DNA of 64,000 nucleotides from the NCBI RefSeq assembly GCF_010728925.1, contig NZ_AP022608.1, positions 744,001-808,000 of the forward strand, in the 5' to 3' direction. Shown here piece by piece: positions 15,799-26,787 of this stretch (its first letter is position 1; each line of letters begins with the position of its first letter). A model generated the notes under the pieces. It did not search any database. It was not told where the DNA came from and was given only the letters and a program-made list of their open reading frames with translations. A program made the translations under genes and the position numbers. Source of the DNA: Mycolicibacterium gadium (GTDB lineage: Bacteria > Actinomycetota > Actinomycetes > Mycobacteriales > Mycobacteriaceae).

Positions 15799-17723
15799 AC
15801 CGGCGCGGGTTCCTCGCCTCCGACCCGGCCGAACCGCCATTCACCCTCGCCGAGCAGCTCGAGTTCATGAGTGTGGTGCTGCTCGAGCGCCTTGCGGTGG
15901 CTCACGCTGACCAGAATGGTGTCGGGCAATTCGGTGCGAATGAGGGTGTACAGCAGGTACTCCAGACCTTCGTCGAGTGCCGAGGTCGACTCGTCGAGGA
16001 ACACGGCCATGGGCCTGGTCAACAGAATGCGGGCGAACGCGATGCGCTGCTGTTCGCCCGGGGAGAGCACCTTGGCCCAGTCCTCGACTTCGTCGAGTCG
16101 ATCGACCAGGTGCGGCAGTGCCACCTGTTCCAGCGTGCGCTTCAGGGTCGGGTCGTCGATGTCGCCTTCCTCGCTCGGATAGCTGACGACCGCGCGCAGA
16201 TTGCCGAGCGGAACGTACGGCATCTGGGACAGGAACATGGTCTCGTTGGGTCCGCACGGGCGGGTCAAGGTGCCGGTGGTGAACGGCCACAGCTCGGCGA
16301 GGCTGCGCAACAGGGTCGTCTTGCCGGAGCCGGATTCGCCTTTGACCGCCAGGGTATCGCCCACCTCGAGGCGCAAGCCGAGTGGTTTGAGAAGCTGCTT
16401 GCCGTCGGGGGTGCGTACTTCGATGTCCTTGAGTTCCACGGTGCCGTCCCTGCAGGGCGTGGTCGTGATCTCGGGGAGCGCTCTGCCCTCTTCGTTCGCG
16501 GTGAGCAACCCGTCGAGGCGGATGATCGACGCGCGGTAGCCCGCAAACGCGTCGTATGCGTTGCGGAAGAAGGACAGTCCGTCCTCGATGGCGCCAAAGG
16601 CCGACGCCGTCTGCGTCATGGCGCCGAGTGTGATTTCACCAGCGAAGAACCGGGGGAACTGAAACAGGTACGGCGGCACGACGATGATCTGGCTCATCGA
16701 CAGGTTCCAGCCGTAGAACCCCAGCATCCTGTTGATCCAGCGCTTGTAGTTGGCGACGATCGGCGCGAAGAGTTTGCGCAACCCGGTGCGCTCGGCGGCT
16801 TCGCCGCGATAGAACGCAACGGCCTCCGACGCGTCGCGCAGCCGCACCAGCGCGTAACGGAACGCCGCGTTGAACTTCTCGTTACGGAACGACAACCAGA
16901 TGATCGGCCGACCCACCCAGAATGCGATGGCCGATGCGAAGAGCACGTAGGCAATCAGAATGAAGAACATCGCCTTGGGCAGCTCGTAGTTGACGAAGGG
17001 CAGCGTGAGCGTCCCCGACAGGTTCCACAGAATCGCGGTGAACGAAATCATCGAGGCGATGGCGTTGACCCCGCCGAACAGCAGCGTCGAGGTCGACGTG
17101 TTGCCCGGTGTGTTCGGCAGCCCACCCACTCCCGCGGTGAAGATGTCGATGTCGTACTGGATTCGCTGATCCGGGTTGTCGATCGTGTCGTCGATGAAGC
17201 GACCGCGGTAGTACGCCTTACCGTCGAGCCAGTCGCCCGTCATCCGATCGGTGAGCCACCTGCGCCACGCCAGCATGAAGCGCTGAGTGATGAACAGATC
17301 GAGCATGATCCGTGCGACGTGCAGGAATGCCAGCACCGAGAACACGATCATCGACATGTAGAAGCCGTCGCGCCCGGAATTCTTGACTTCGTCGTTGCCC
17401 GTCGCCAACCCGCCCGCGACGGCCTGTAGGGCGGTCATCATGTCGTTGCCCTGGAAACTGAACAGCACGGTCAGCCGAACGCCGACCATCACCGACAGCA
17501 GAATCACCGCCAGCCACAGCCAGACCTTGACACTGTCCGGGCCCTTGAAATAGTCGCCGGTGATCCGCCAGAACTGCCTACCCCACACCGTGTACTTGGC
17601 GATCAGGACACAGATCAACAGCGTCGCCACCGCAGCGATCAACCATGCCTGGCCGACCCACTGCAGCGATGTCAGGAGCTCATTGCCCCAGTCCATCGTG
17701 GGGACGAACATTCCCTCTTCCAC
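15795..17723 (-). CDS. bacA: BacA/SbmA-like ABC transporter (Rv1819c-like)
   Basis: A 642-residue fused transporter. The SbmA/BacA-type membrane domain covers about residues 1-400 ([55 protein letters not shown]). The ATPase domain has Walker [10 protein letters not shown] at 462-470, signature [14 protein letters not shown] near 560 and Walker [13 protein letters not shown] near 580. The M. tuberculosis homologue imports cobalamin and hydrophilic peptides or antibiotics. An internal ATG four codons after the GTG start is an alternative. A decayed second copy lies directly upstream. The 3' end overlaps the flavoprotein stop by 4 bases (convergent). Confidence 0.93.
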   Translation of the reverse strand: MEEGMFVPTMDWGNELLTSLQWVGQAWLIAAVATLLICVLIAKYTVWGRQFWRITGDYFKGPDSVKVWLWLAVILLSVMVGVRLTVLFSFQGNDMMTALQAVAGGLATGNDEVKNSGRDGFYMSMIVFSVLAFLHVARIMLDLFITQRFMLAWRRWLTDRMTGDWLDGKAYYRGRFIDDTIDNPDQRIQYDIDIFTAGVGGLPNTPGNTSTSTLLFGGVNAIASMISFTAILWNLSGTLTLPFVNYELPKAMFFILIAYVLFASAIAFWVGRPIIWLSFRNEKFNAAFRYALVRLRDASEAVAFYRGEAAERTGLRKLFAPIVANYKRWINRMLGFYGWNLSMSQIIVVPPYLFQFPRFFAGEITLGAMTQTASAFGAIEDGLSFFRNAYDAFAGYRASIIRLDGLLTANEEGRALPEITTTPCRDGTVELKDIEVRTPDGKQLLKPLGLRLEVGDTLAVKGESGSGKTTLLRSLAELWPFTTGTLTRPCGPNETMFLSQMPYVPLGNLRAVVSYPSEEGDIDDPTLKRTLEQVALPHLVDRLDEVEDWAKVLSPGEQQRIAFARILLTRPMAVFLDESTSALDEGLEYLLYTLIRTELPDTILVSVSHRKALEQHHTHELELLGEGEWRFGRVGGEEPAPV

Positions 17724-17769
17724 TGTGGCAAGGTACCGCGCCAGCCTGTTACCGGCGTTACTAGTGGTC

Positions 17770-18259
17770 TCAAGTCTCGGTGGCGAGGCTGTCGAGCCGC
17801 CAATCGCCTTCGCCCATCAGTTCCAGTCGCCGGCCGTGGAACTGTTCGACGTGCGCAGTCCGTTGAACTAACTCGAGCGGACGGCGGATGACGAAGGCGA
17901 CGATCGTCACCACCAACACGTAGGCGATCACGATCCACAACTGCGCCTTGGGCGGCACCATGCCGCCGACGGGTGAACTGGGCACGGGAGTATGCGAAGT
18001 CGCTGAGCCAATCACCGATGTAGCGGTGGCGCAACCAGATTCGCCACCGCATGATGAAACGACGTACATCTCGGTGAGCAGGCCCACGAGATAGCACCCG
18101 GCGCGGATGCCCGTGCCGCGCCGTCGGAACCGCCTGAAACCCGATCTGAACCGCCGTGAACAAATTGCCTGCCGGTGAGTAGCCCGACGTGATACGCCAG
18201 AACTGGCGCCGCCACTCCGTCATGCGGCCGACGAGAACCAAGACCACGACGAGCCACAC
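17770..18259 (-). pseudogene. Remnant of a second bacA-like gene
   Basis: Short stretches in different frames align in order with the intact neighbour. WRRQFWRITSGY matches [12 protein letters not shown] (residues 48-58). MRWRIWLRHRYIGDWLSDFAYSRAQF matches residues 150-176. KAQLWIVIAYVLVVTIVAFVIRRPLE matches residues 250-276. [16 protein letters not shown] matches the extreme C-terminus. The nucleotide-binding domain is missing and about 490 bp remain of some 1.9 kb. At least one frameshift separates the second and third blocks. It is a dead tandem paralogue rather than a functional short gene. Confidence 0.8.
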
Positions 18260-18269
18260 CCCCCGGCGC

Positions 18270-19862
18270 TCAGTTGAACGTCTTCCGCAGGTGCGCCGTC
18301 AGATTGTCGACATCATCGTGCGCACCGGCGAATCCGAGGTATCCGTCGGGCCTGACGAGGAAGCTGGAATGACCGGTCGCCGAGTACGCCGTCGCGAAAT
18401 TCGACCCCGCATCGCGCACCAACGGCAGTACCGTGCCCGCGACGTCGGCGCCGGGCGCGGCGACCAGATACACGTCGAGATGGCCGTCGGCGATGGCCGT
18501 TGCGGCATCGGCGGTCCGCTCGAACTGCTCCACGTCGGCGGATCCTGCGCGGCCATCCGCGTACAGCAGCAGGGTGTGGCCAGGACCGAACAGGGCGAAA
18601 AGCCGCAGCGGCCCCGTGACCGCGGCGCGCGTCAGACCGGTTGCATCGGGCGCCCGCCCGCCGGCGTTGGCTCCCACGATGGGGCTGTCGGCGTAGTTGA
18701 TCAGCAGCTGAGCCTCGCGACGGATGACGTGATCGACGTCCGTGGAGTCGGCGCCGATGCCCTTACGCGCACTGCGCACGGTCCGGCCCACAACCTCCTC
18801 GCCGACGGGGCGCCGCTCAGCGTCATAACTGTCGAGCAGACCGGGCGCCGCACGGCCGGCTGCCGCGAGCGCCAGCTTCCACGCCAGATTGTGCGCGTCC
18901 TGAATTCCGGTGTTCATACCCTGCGCACCCGTCGGGGGGTGGATGTGTGCGGCGTCGCCCGCGACGAACACCCGCCCCCGGCCGTAGGCGTCGACAATGC
19001 GGTGACTGATCCGAAAGACGGAGGACCAGCGCATGTTTCGTGCAGTTGCCGGCTCGGGGGAGAGCCGGTCGAGCACCGCCTGCACATGGCTGAGCTCGGG
19101 CTTGCGGTCGCCCTCGAAGCCGTGCGCAATGCCCTGCGACGGCGCGGCGGACAGCTCGGGCGGCACGAGCATCGACATGCGGTACCGGCCGCGACCGGGC
19201 AGCGGAATGCAGACCAGGAGGTCGTCGGTCGCGCCGTCCGTTTGATGCATTGCGCGCAGCGCCCAGCCTCGTGGCAGCGACCAGTCCACCTCGACGTCGC
19301 CGAGCATGTACTGCTCCTCGAACGCTGCACCCTCGAACGTCAGGCCAAGGGTCTTGCGAACGATGCTGTGCGCACCGTCGGCACCGATGAGATATCCGGC
19401 GCCGACGGTGCGCTCACCACCGTCGCCGGACAGTGTCACGCTCACACCGTCCGTGTCGTGCTCGATACCGGCGACGCTGATCCCCCGCTCGATCTCGACG
19501 CCACGCAGGGCCAGTTCCTCGCGCAGGATTCGTTCGGTGGCGTACTGCGGTATCGCGATGAACCCGAACGGCACGTCGGACGGAATCGCGAACTCGACCT
19601 GGCCGACCTTCTCGCCGTTGACGTATACGATCTGCCCGTGCACCTCGATGGCGGCGTCCAGAATGCGTCCCAGCAGACCCATCGATTCGAAAACTTCGAG
19701 CGTACGCGGTTGCACACCAACAGCTTTCGCATACTGCACCGGTTCCAGTAGCGGATCGACGATGCGGCAGTCGACACCGCGGCGGGTCAGCTCGACGGCT
19801 GCGGCGAGTCCGACCGGGCCGGCGCCGGCGATGAGTACTTGCGTATGCGCAGAGTTCGGCAC
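18270..19862 (-). CDS. FAD-dependent aromatic monooxygenase (PheA/TfdB family)
   Basis: A 530-residue class A flavin hydroxylase. Landmarks are the N-terminal [20 protein letters not shown], the DG motif [19 protein letters not shown] and the second FAD motif [20 protein letters not shown] thioredoxin-like C-terminal domain is implied by the length. Relatives hydroxylate phenols or polyketide rings with NAD(P)H and O2. I chose the GTG at 19862; only 20 bases separate it from the divergent ilvG start, so promoters must lie inside the coding regions. It is not part of the M. tuberculosis order. Confidence 0.85.
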   Translation of the reverse strand: MPNSAHTQVLIAGAGPVGLAAAVELTRRGVDCRIVDPLLEPVQYAKAVGVQPRTLEVFESMGLLGRILDAAIEVHGQIVYVNGEKVGQVEFAIPSDVPFGFIAIPQYATERILREELALRGVEIERGISVAGIEHDTDGVSVTLSGDGGERTVGAGYLIGADGAHSIVRKTLGLTFEGAAFEEQYMLGDVEVDWSLPRGWALRAMHQTDGATDDLLVCIPLPGRGRYRMSMLVPPELSAAPSQGIAHGFEGDRKPELSHVQAVLDRLSPEPATARNMRWSSVFRISHRIVDAYGRGRVFVAGDAAHIHPPTGAQGMNTGIQDAHNLAWKLALAAAGRAAPGLLDSYDAERRPVGEEVVGRTVRSARKGIGADSTDVDHVIRREAQLLINYADSPIVGANAGGRAPDATGLTRAAVTGPLRLFALFGPGHTLLLYADGRAGSADVEQFERTADAATAIADGHLDVYLVAAPGADVAGTVLPLVRDAGSNFATAYSATGHSSFLVRPDGYLGFAGAHDDVDNLTAHLRKTFN

Positions 19863-19882
19863 GCGCTGATTATGCTGCCTCC

Positions 19883-21541
19883 ATGAGCATCGACGCTCCC
19901 ACATCCGAAGCCTTTTCCGTCAACGCCGGGCACCTCATCGCCCGGCGACTGCGGGCCAGCGGAATCGACACCATCTTCACGCTGTCCGGCGGACATCTGT
20001 TCTCCATCTACGACGGCTGCCAGGCCGAGAACATTCGCCTGATCGACACCCGACACGAACAGACCGCGGCGTTCGCCGCGGAAGGTTGGTCGAAGGTGAC
20101 CCGCGTACCCGGCGTGGCGGCACTCACCGCCGGACCCGGTGTCACCAACGGGATGAGCGCAATGGCCGCCGCTCAGCAGAACCAATCGCCACTGGTGGTG
20201 CTCGGTGGCCGCGCACCCGCGGCGCGCTGGGGACAGGGTTCCCTGCAGGAAATCGACCACGTGCCGTTCGTGGCGCCGCTGACCCGGTTCGCGGCGACCG
20301 CGCAGTCGCCGGACGCCGTCGGCTCGCTGATCGACGACGCATTGCGCGCCGCCGCGGGATTCGGCGGCCAGCCGACGGGGGTGTCGTTTGTCGACTTCCC
20401 GATGGACCACGTGTTCGGCACCGCACATGACGACGGCGCTCCGGGCGCGCTGGCAGGTCCGTCCGCGCCGGTGCAGCCCGACGCCGATGCCGTCGACATG
20501 GCCGTCCGGCTGCTCAGGGAGGCCCAGCGGCCCGTCATCATGGCGGGCACCAACGTGTGGTGGGGCCACGCCGAGACCGCACTGCTGCGCGTGGCCGAAA
20601 CCCTGCGTATCCCGGTGCTGATGAATGGCATGGCGCGCGGCATCGTGCCCGCCGATCACGACCTCGCATTTTCGCGAGCGCGGTCGAAAGCGTTGCGCGA
20701 GGCCGACGTTGCCGTCGTGATCGGAGTGCCCATGGACTTCCGGCTGGGCTTCGGCGGCGTGTTCGGACCCGAGACCACCCTGCTCGTGGCCGACCGCGTC
20801 CAACCCGACCGACCGCATCCTCGCGAGGTCGCCGCCGAAATGTACGGGGATCTGACGACCACCCTGGCCGCGCTGGCGGGCGCGACGCGATCCGATCACG
20901 AGGCCTGGATCGCCGAGCTGCGCACCACCGAAGCCGCCGGGCGGGCAACAGAGGCCGCCGAGTTGGCCGATGATCGCACGCCCCTGCACCCGATGCGGGT
21001 CTACGCGGAACTGAGCCAGCTGCTGGACCGCGACGCGATCGTCGTGATCGACGCGGGTGATTTCGGCTCCTACGCGGGCCGGGTCATCGACAGCTATGTG
21101 CCCGGCGCCTGGCTGGACAGCGGCCCCTTCGGCTGTCTGGGGTCGGGACCGGGTTATGCGCTGGCCGCGAAGCTGGCCCGACCCGACCGGCAGGTCGTGC
21201 TGCTGCAAGGCGACGGTGCGTTCGGGTTCTCGGGTATGGAGTGGGACACGTTGGTGCGGCACGGAGTTCACGTGGTGTCGATAATCGGCAACAACGGGAT
21301 CTGGGCGCTGGAAAAACACCCCATGGAGATGCTGTACGGCTACTCGGTGGTGGCGGAGTTGCGGCCCGGCACCCGCTACGACGAGGTCGTCACCGCACTG
21401 GGCGGCCACGGTGAACTGGTGACGACGCCGGGCGAGCTGCGGCCGGCGCTGGAGCGGGCGTTCGCCGCCGGCCTGCCTGCGGTCGTCAACACGCTGACCG
21501 ATCCGGCGGTGGCATACCCGCGCCGCTCCAATCTGGGCTGA
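19883..21541 (+). CDS. ilvG: Acetolactate synthase-like ThDP enzyme (Rv1820)
   Basis: A 552-residue thiamine-diphosphate enzyme. The catalytic glutamate is in [15 protein letters not shown] near residue 55. The cofactor signature [18 protein letters not shown]...IIGNNGIW lies near 450-480. The family condenses pyruvate to acetolactate or related ketoacids. M. tuberculosis calls the homologue ilvG, but its contribution to branched-chain amino acid synthesis next to IlvB is unclear. Normal domain length; ATG start. Its last codons and stop lie within a 27-base direct repeat whose second copy ends the next gene. Confidence 0.88.
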   Translation: MSIDAPTSEAFSVNAGHLIARRLRASGIDTIFTLSGGHLFSIYDGCQAENIRLIDTRHEQTAAFAAEGWSKVTRVPGVAALTAGPGVTNGMSAMAAAQQNQSPLVVLGGRAPAARWGQGSLQEIDHVPFVAPLTRFAATAQSPDAVGSLIDDALRAAAGFGGQPTGVSFVDFPMDHVFGTAHDDGAPGALAGPSAPVQPDADAVDMAVRLLREAQRPVIMAGTNVWWGHAETALLRVAETLRIPVLMNGMARGIVPADHDLAFSRARSKALREADVAVVIGVPMDFRLGFGGVFGPETTLLVADRVQPDRPHPREVAAEMYGDLTTTLAALAGATRSDHEAWIAELRTTEAAGRATEAAELADDRTPLHPMRVYAELSQLLDRDAIVVIDAGDFGSYAGRVIDSYVPGAWLDSGPFGCLGSGPGYALAAKLARPDRQVVLLQGDGAFGFSGMEWDTLVRHGVHVVSIIGNNGIWALEKHPMEMLYGYSVVAELRPGTRYDEVVTALGGHGELVTTPGELRPALERAFAAGLPAVVNTLTDPAVAYPRRSNLG

Positions 21542-21561
21542 CTCCCGGGCGTCCGGCGGCC
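21535..21561 (+). repeat. 27-bp direct repeat, left copy
   Basis: This sequence begins GGGCTGACTCCCGGGC and runs to position 21561. It is identical over 27 bases to 22526-22552. It contains the ilvG stop codon, and the right copy contains the stop of the acetyltransferase gene, so the pair brackets that gene exactly. Confidence 0.9.
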
Positions 21562-21570
21562 CCGTCCCCG

Positions 21571-21629
21571 CGCGAGCGACCGTGTCTGTACACGACACGC
21601 CGGGTCAATCCGTACAAATGCGGTCGCTC
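21571..21629. repeat. Nested palindromic element
   Basis: GAGCGACCG at 21574-21582 pairs with CGGTCGCTC at 21621-21629. Inside, CGTGTC at 21581-21586 pairs with GACACG at 21594-21599 around a TGTACA-containing loop. The element lies between ilvG and the acetyltransferase gene, beside the left direct repeat. It could act as a terminator or be a short interspersed element; no U-run follows. Confidence 0.5.
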
Positions 21630-21692
21630 AGCGCGCTCGACCACGCGGAAATTGACTCGACGCGCCGGGCGGCGGGCACACATGCTGGACAG

Positions 21693-22532
21693 ATGGAAGT
21701 CCGGCTTCACGATTCCATCGACGAGTTCAACTCGATGGCGGGCCCTCTGTATCGCCGCGACCCGATCACCAACACCATTGAATTGACGCTGCTCCAGGCA
21801 GGCGAACTTCCCGACGGTTCGTTGCTGCTGACCGTGTGGGACAGCGGGGACTTGATCGGGGCGGCGATCCAGACGCCGCCGTACCCACTGGCGTGCAATG
21901 CACTTCCGATCGACAGCGCAGGCGTCGTCGCAGCGGAAGTAGCCCGAGTCAATCCAGAGTTGGCCGGCGCCAGGGGCGCACGCGCGGCGACCGCGGGTTT
22001 CGCAGCTGCCTGGAATGCGCTCACCGGGAGTGAAGGACACGTTTCGGTCGAAGAGCGGCTCTATCGGTTGCGCTCGCTTCGGCCGCCGGTCGGCGTTCAG
22101 GGCGACCCATGTAGAGCCACCGACCAAGATCGCGGATTGCTGGTCGACTGGGTTGAGGGGTTCTACGCCGAGACCTTCGGTCACCCGCGCGATGACGAGG
22201 CCGGCAGGCGGTTCGTCGACGCCGCGGAGCGCAAGGGGGACCGCTTCACGCTGTGGACCGTCGATGACGTTCCGGTGAGCATGGCGATGCTCCGCGCGCC
22301 GGCGGCGGACGTGTCGCGGATCGGCCCCGTGTTCACGCCGCCCGAGCGCCGCGGCCACGGCTACGGATCGGCCGTCACCGCTGCGGCCGTCGAACTGGCA
22401 CATCGCAGCGGCACGGCCGACGTCGTGCTGTTCACCGATCTCGCCAACCCTGTTTCCAACGCCATCTATCAGCGGATCGGGTTCGAAGCGGTCGCTGACT
22501 CCGTACGCATCGACTTCCGGCTCCCGGGCTGA
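21693..22532 (+). CDS. GNAT family N-acetyltransferase
   Basis: A 279-residue protein. The C-terminal half is a GNAT domain ([31 protein letters not shown], acetyl-CoA pyrophosphate loop RRGHGYGS, then [12 protein letters not shown]). The N-terminal half is a divergent GNAT-like region. The substrate is unknown. The ATG at 21693 is chosen; the frame is open further upstream, but there it runs through a palindromic element. It separates ilvG from secA2, which are adjacent in M. tuberculosis, and is bounded by 27-base direct repeats, so it was probably gained as a unit. Confidence 0.83.
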   Translation: MEVRLHDSIDEFNSMAGPLYRRDPITNTIELTLLQAGELPDGSLLLTVWDSGDLIGAAIQTPPYPLACNALPIDSAGVVAAEVARVNPELAGARGARAATAGFAAAWNALTGSEGHVSVEERLYRLRSLRPPVGVQGDPCRATDQDRGLLVDWVEGFYAETFGHPRDDEAGRRFVDAAERKGDRFTLWTVDDVPVSMAMLRAPAADVSRIGPVFTPPERRGHGYGSAVTAAAVELAHRSGTADVVLFTDLANPVSNAIYQRIGFEAVADSVRIDFRLPG

Positions 22533-22552
22533 CTCCCGGGCGTCCGGCGGCC
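22526..22552 (+). repeat. 27-bp direct repeat, right copy
   Basis: Identical to 21535-21561. It includes the last codons and stop of the acetyltransferase gene and lies about 45 bases before the secA2 start. It resembles a recombination scar or target duplication from insertion of the acetyltransferase segment. Confidence 0.9.
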
Positions 22553-22597
22553 GACGTGTGGTCACGCCCGCCGGGGCGGGCCGCGTACCGTAAAGCT

Positions 22598-24922
22598 GTG
22601 GCGAAGACCAAAACCCGCACCTCAGGTCGTGTCAGCAGTCGGTTCTGGCGGATGCTCGGCGCGAGCACCGACAGGGATCAGGCCTCGTCGATGGCCCAGG
22701 TGAGCGAATCGGCAGAATTCGACGCGAAGGCCGCTGACCTCGACGACGAGCAACTGCTCAAAGCCGCCAAACTGCTGAATCTCGACGACCTCGCCGATTC
22801 CGCGGACATCCCGCAATTCCTGGCGATCGCGCGCGAGGCATCCGTCCGGACCACCTCACTGCGGCCATTCGACGTGCAGCTGCAGGCCGCACTGCGGATG
22901 CTCGCGGGCGATGTCGTCGAGATGGCCACCGGTGAAGGCAAAACCCTCTCGGGTGCCATAGCCGCAGCGGGGTATGCGATCGGCGGCCGGCACGTGCACG
23001 TCATCACGATCAACGACTACCTGGCTCGCCGCGACGCCGAGTGGATGGGCCCGCTGATCGAAGCGCTGGGCCTGACCGTCGGCTGGGTCACCGCCGACTC
23101 GACGGCCGACGAGCGGCGCAAGGCCTACAAATGCGACGTCACCTACGGCTCGGTCAACGAGATCGGGTTCGACGTCCTGCGGGACCAGCTGGTCACCGAC
23201 GTCGACGATCTGGTGTCGCCGAACCCCGATGTCGCGGTGATCGACGAGGCAGACTCGGTGCTCGTCGACGAAGCGTTGGTGCCGTTGGTATTGGCGGGCA
23301 CCACGCACCGCGAGACGCCCAAAGTCGAACTGATCCGGATGGTCGGCGAACTGACCGAGGGCAAGGACTACGAGACCGACTCCGACAGCCGCAACGTGCA
23401 CCTCACCGAGAGCGGTGCGCAGAAGCTCGAAGCCAAGCTCGGCGGTATCAACCTGTACTCCGAGGAACACGTCGGCTCCACCCTCACCGAGGTCAACGTC
23501 GCGCTGCACGCCCACGTGCTGTTGCAACGCGACGTGCACTACATCGTTCGTGACAATGCCGTACACCTCATCAACTCCTCGCGTGGCCGCATCGCCCAGC
23601 TGCAGCGCTGGCCTGACGGACTGCAGGCCGCGGTGGAGGCCAAGGAGGGCATCGAGACCACCGAGACCGGCGAGGTGCTCGACACGATCACAGTGCAGGC
23701 CCTCATCGACCGGTACCCGACGGTGTGCGGCATGACCGGAACCGCCTTGGCGGCCGGCGAGCAGCTACGCCAGTTCTACAAACTCGGTGTGTCGCCGATT
23801 CCGCCGAATACTCCCAACATTCGCGAGGACGAAGAGGATCGCGTCTACGTCACTGCCGCGGCCAAGGCCGCCGCGATCGTCGAGCACATCGTCGAGGTGC
23901 ACCAGACCCGCCAGCCGGTGCTGGTCGGTACTCGCGACGTCGCCGAGTCCGAGGACCTGCACGAGCGACTGGTCAAGGCAGGGGTGCCCGCCGTCGTGCT
24001 CAACGCGAAGAACGACGCCGAGGAGGCCGCGGTCATCGCCGAGGCCGGCGCGCTCGGATCGGTCACGGTGTCCACCCAGATGGCCGGTCGCGGAACTGAC
24101 ATCCGGCTCGGCGGGTCCGACGAAGCCGACCATGACGACGTTGCCGAGCTGGGCGGGCTGCACGTCATCGGCACCGGGCGGCACAACACTGAGCGGCTGG
24201 ACAATCAGCTGCGCGGACGCGCCGGACGTCAGGGCGACCCCGGATCGTCGGTGTTCTTCTCCAGCTGGGAAGACGACGTGGTGGCGGCGCACCTCGATGC
24301 GAACAAACTGCCGATGCAGACCGACGAAGACGGCCGCATCGTCAGCCCCAAGGCGGCCAGCTACCTGGACAGCGCGCAGCGCATCGCCGAGGGCCGCATG
24401 CTCGACGTGCACGCCAACACGTGGCGCTACAACCAGCTGATCGCTCAGCAGCGCGCCATCCTGGTGGAGCGCCGCGACACCTTGTTGCGCACGCCGACCG
24501 CGCGCGACGAGCTGCAAGAGCTGTCGCCGGACCGCTACGACGAGCTGGTGGAGCAGGTCGGCGAGGAGAAACTCGAGAAGATCTGCCGCCTGATCATGCT
24601 CTACCACCTCGACCGCGGCTGGGCCGATCACCTGGCGTTCCTCGCTGACATCCGGGAGAGCATCCATCTGCGGGCTCTCGGCAGGCAGAACCCGCTCGAC
24701 GAATTCCACCGGATGGCCGTCGACGCGTTCGCCTCGCTGGCCGCCGACGCGATCGAGGCCGCACAGCAGACCTTCGACACGGCGGCCTCGATCGAGGACG
24801 AACCGGGCGTCGACCTGTCCAAGCTGGCCCGGCCGACCTCGACGTGGACATACATGGTGCACGACAACCCGCTGGCCGACGACACCTTGTCGGCGCTGAG
24901 TTTGCCGGGGGTATTCCGCTAG
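22598..24922 (+). CDS. secA2: Accessory Sec translocase ATPase SecA2
   Basis: A 774-residue SecA-type ATPase, shorter than housekeeping SecA and lacking its C-terminal zinc-binding tail, as expected for SecA2. Motifs include Walker [10 protein letters not shown] at about 108-116, the DEAD-like [15 protein letters not shown], and the helicase C-terminal block [14 protein letters not shown]...[19 protein letters not shown]. Mycobacterial SecA2 exports a subset of proteins, including some lacking signal peptides. The GTG at 22598 is chosen because the product then begins with the family-typical basic N-terminus. It leads a cluster with pgsA2 and DUF881 genes. Confidence 0.95.
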   Translation: MAKTKTRTSGRVSSRFWRMLGASTDRDQASSMAQVSESAEFDAKAADLDDEQLLKAAKLLNLDDLADSADIPQFLAIAREASVRTTSLRPFDVQLQAALRMLAGDVVEMATGEGKTLSGAIAAAGYAIGGRHVHVITINDYLARRDAEWMGPLIEALGLTVGWVTADSTADERRKAYKCDVTYGSVNEIGFDVLRDQLVTDVDDLVSPNPDVAVIDEADSVLVDEALVPLVLAGTTHRETPKVELIRMVGELTEGKDYETDSDSRNVHLTESGAQKLEAKLGGINLYSEEHVGSTLTEVNVALHAHVLLQRDVHYIVRDNAVHLINSSRGRIAQLQRWPDGLQAAVEAKEGIETTETGEVLDTITVQALIDRYPTVCGMTGTALAAGEQLRQFYKLGVSPIPPNTPNIREDEEDRVYVTAAAKAAAIVEHIVEVHQTRQPVLVGTRDVAESEDLHERLVKAGVPAVVLNAKNDAEEAAVIAEAGALGSVTVSTQMAGRGTDIRLGGSDEADHDDVAELGGLHVIGTGRHNTERLDNQLRGRAGRQGDPGSSVFFSSWEDDVVAAHLDANKLPMQTDEDGRIVSPKAASYLDSAQRIAEGRMLDVHANTWRYNQLIAQQRAILVERRDTLLRTPTARDELQELSPDRYDELVEQVGEEKLEKICRLIMLYHLDRGWADHLAFLADIRESIHLRALGRQNPLDEFHRMAVDAFASLAADAIEAAQQTFDTAASIEDEPGVDLSKLARPTSTWTYMVHDNPLADDTLSALSLPGVFR

Positions 24923-24931
24923 GTTCTATCC

Positions 24932-25516
24932 ATGCAGGAGCCGCGCGACCGGGTACTGACGGTGCCCAACGTGCTCAGCGCGCTACGTCTGGTGCTGGTG
25001 CCGGTGTTCCTCTGGCTGCTGCTGGTGGTGCACGAAAACGCATGGGCCGTGGCCGTGCTCATGTTCAGCGGGTTCTCGGACTGGGCCGACGGCAAGATCG
25101 CGCGTCTGGTCGATAATCAGTCGTCGCGGCTCGGTGAGCTGCTGGACCCGGCAGTGGACCGCATCTACATGGTCGCCATCCCGATCGCGTTGGCCATTCA
25201 CGGATCGGTGCCGTGGTGGATCGTGCTGACCCTGCTGGGTCGCGACGTCGTGCTGGCCGCGACACTGCCACTGTTGCGCACTCGGGGGCTGACCGCGCTG
25301 CCGGTCACCTACATCGGGAAGGCGGCGACGTTCGCGCTGATGTCGGGGCTTCCGCTCATTCTGCTCGGGCAGTGGGATGCGTTGTGGAGCCGGGTGATTC
25401 TCGCGTGCGGCTGGGCGTTCCTGATCTGGGGTCTGTTGATGTACCTGTGGTCGGGCGTGCTGTACCTGATCCAGGTTTCGATGGTGATGCGTCAAATGCC
25501 CAAAGTGGGGCGTTGA
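24932..25516 (+). CDS. pgsA2: CDP-alcohol phosphatidyltransferase family protein PgsA2
   Basis: A 194-residue membrane enzyme. The complete CDP-alcohol transferase motif is present: D50-x2-D53-G-x2-A-R, then G68-x3-D72-x3-D76. Four or more hydrophobic spans follow. The family swaps CMP for an alcohol to make phospholipids such as phosphatidylglycerophosphate or cardiolipin. M. tuberculosis has several paralogues and the exact product of PgsA2 is not established. It starts 9 bases after secA2 and is probably co-transcribed. Confidence 0.9.
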   Translation: MQEPRDRVLTVPNVLSALRLVLVPVFLWLLLVVHENAWAVAVLMFSGFSDWADGKIARLVDNQSSRLGELLDPAVDRIYMVAIPIALAIHGSVPWWIVLTLLGRDVVLAATLPLLRTRGLTALPVTYIGKAATFALMSGLPLILLGQWDALWSRVILACGWAFLIWGLLMYLWSGVLYLIQVSMVMRQMPKVGR

Positions 25517-25530
25517 GGCCACCGGAGGTG

Positions 25531-26433
25531 ATGATGAGTCAGCTCGGCGGCTACGACCCGGAAGCCGGACGAAGCGCCCACGTGGCGAATCGGCCGACAT
25601 TGATTCCGGTGCCGTCGTTGCTGCGCTCCCTGTTGTCGGACCACCTGGATCCCGGCTACCAGGCGGCCGCTGAGGCGAAAGAACAGGGGCAGCAGCGCAA
25701 GCGGTGGCAGTCGTGGGCGTGGCAGATCACGGGCGCGGTGTTGATTGCGCTGGTGTTCGTCGCCGCGGTCGGCCAGGCCCGGTCCACCGCACCCGGCGTG
25801 CGGGAGACCCAGCACGTGCTGTCCGGCAGCGTGCGTTCCGCCGAGGCGGCGGTGGCCGACGCGTCGAGCCGACGCGATGCCCTGGCCGCCGAGGTGGACA
25901 CCGAACAGCGCCAACGCCTCGAGGGTGACGCGCGCGGTCAACAACTGCTCGGCCAACTCGACGAGTCGAACCTCGCCGCCGCGGCCACCGCCGTGATCGG
26001 GCCCGGACTCGAGATCACCGTCACCGATCCGGGAATGTCGCTGGACCTGTCCGACGTGTCGAAGGAGCGGGTGCCCGGCAGTCAACAGGTGATCCTCGAC
26101 CGCGACCTGCAGCAGGTGGTCAACTCGCTATGGCTCAGCGGCGCGGAGGCGGTCTCGGTCGGCGGTGTGCGCATCGGGCCGAACGTGACGATCCGTCAGG
26201 CGGGCGGCAGCATCCTCGTCGACAATCAACCGATCAGCAGCCCATACGTCATTCTCGCCGTCGGACCGCCCCACGCGATGCAGGACATCTTCGATCGCAG
26301 TGCCGGACTGCACCGGCTTCGGCTGTTGGAAACGTCGTACGGTGTCGGAGTCCAGGTGAGCACCTCAGAGGCGCTCACCCTGCCGGCGAGTCCGATTCGG
26401 GAAGTCAACTTCGCCAAGGAGATTGGGCAGTGA
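25531..26433 (+). CDS. DUF881 membrane-anchored protein (Rv1823-like)
   Basis: A 300-residue protein. A cytoplasmic basic N-terminus is followed by one membrane span near residues 65-85 ([18 protein letters not shown]). Next come a predicted helix rich in Ala and charged residues, and an extracytoplasmic DUF881 domain ([14 protein letters not shown] ... [23 protein letters not shown] ... PYVILAVG). ATG codons at 25531 and 25534 follow GGAGGTG. It forms a DUF881/small basic protein/DUF881 set with the next two genes, a conserved arrangement in actinobacteria and firmicutes. Role unknown, possibly linked to cell division or the envelope. Confidence 0.87.
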   Translation: MMSQLGGYDPEAGRSAHVANRPTLIPVPSLLRSLLSDHLDPGYQAAAEAKEQGQQRKRWQSWAWQITGAVLIALVFVAAVGQARSTAPGVRETQHVLSGSVRSAEAAVADASSRRDALAAEVDTEQRQRLEGDARGQQLLGQLDESNLAAAATAVIGPGLEITVTDPGMSLDLSDVSKERVPGSQQVILDRDLQQVVNSLWLSGAEAVSVGGVRIGPNVTIRQAGGSILVDNQPISSPYVILAVGPPHAMQDIFDRSAGLHRLRLLETSYGVGVQVSTSEALTLPASPIREVNFAKEIGQ

Positions 26434-26454
26434 TCAGCAGATGAACCCACAGTC

Positions 26455-26787
26455 GTGATCGGGATTGCCGCACTCGTCATCGGCATCGTCCTCGGGTTGG
26501 TGTTCCACCCGGACGTGCCCGAATTCGTCCAGCCGTACCTGCCGATCGCCGTCGTCGCTGCACTCGACGCCGTGTTCGGCGGTCTGCGCGCCTATCTGGA
26601 ACGCATCTTCGACTCGAAGGTGTTCGTGGTGTCCTTCGTGTTCAACGTTTTGGTCGCCGCGCTGATCGTCTACGTCGGAGACCAACTGGGGGTCGGTACC
26701 CAGTTGTCCACCGCCATCATCGTGGTGCTCGGCATCCGAATCTTCGGCAACGCGGCCGCGCTGCGGCGCAGACTGTTCGGTGCGTGA
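26455..26787 (+). CDS. Small basic membrane protein, DUF1290 (Rv1824-like)
   Basis: A 110-residue protein with three or four spans and the DUF1290 (Sbp) pattern, including LGLVFHPDVPEFVQPYLPIA and AALDAVFGGLRAYLERIFDSKVF. In Gram-positive bacteria this small basic protein sits near ftsZ or between DUF881 genes. Here it is between two DUF881 genes and overlaps the second by 8 bases. Start GTG at 26455. Function unknown. Confidence 0.88.
   Translation: MIGIAALVIGIVLGLVFHPDVPEFVQPYLPIAVVAALDAVFGGLRAYLERIFDSKVFVVSFVFNVLVAALIVYVGDQLGVGTQLSTAIIVVLGIRIFGNAAALRRRLFGA

Noticed and set aside
14757-17429. 890-codon open frame on the plus strand
   Set aside because: It runs in another frame through the flavoprotein gene and antisense to the bacA gene. 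Its Arg/Pro-rich composition is that of a GC-rich shadow frame.
17672-18259. A functional 195-codon membrane protein
   Set aside because: Only its first part resembles BacA. The later similarity shifts to another frame and the rest is Arg-rich junk, so I call a pseudogene.
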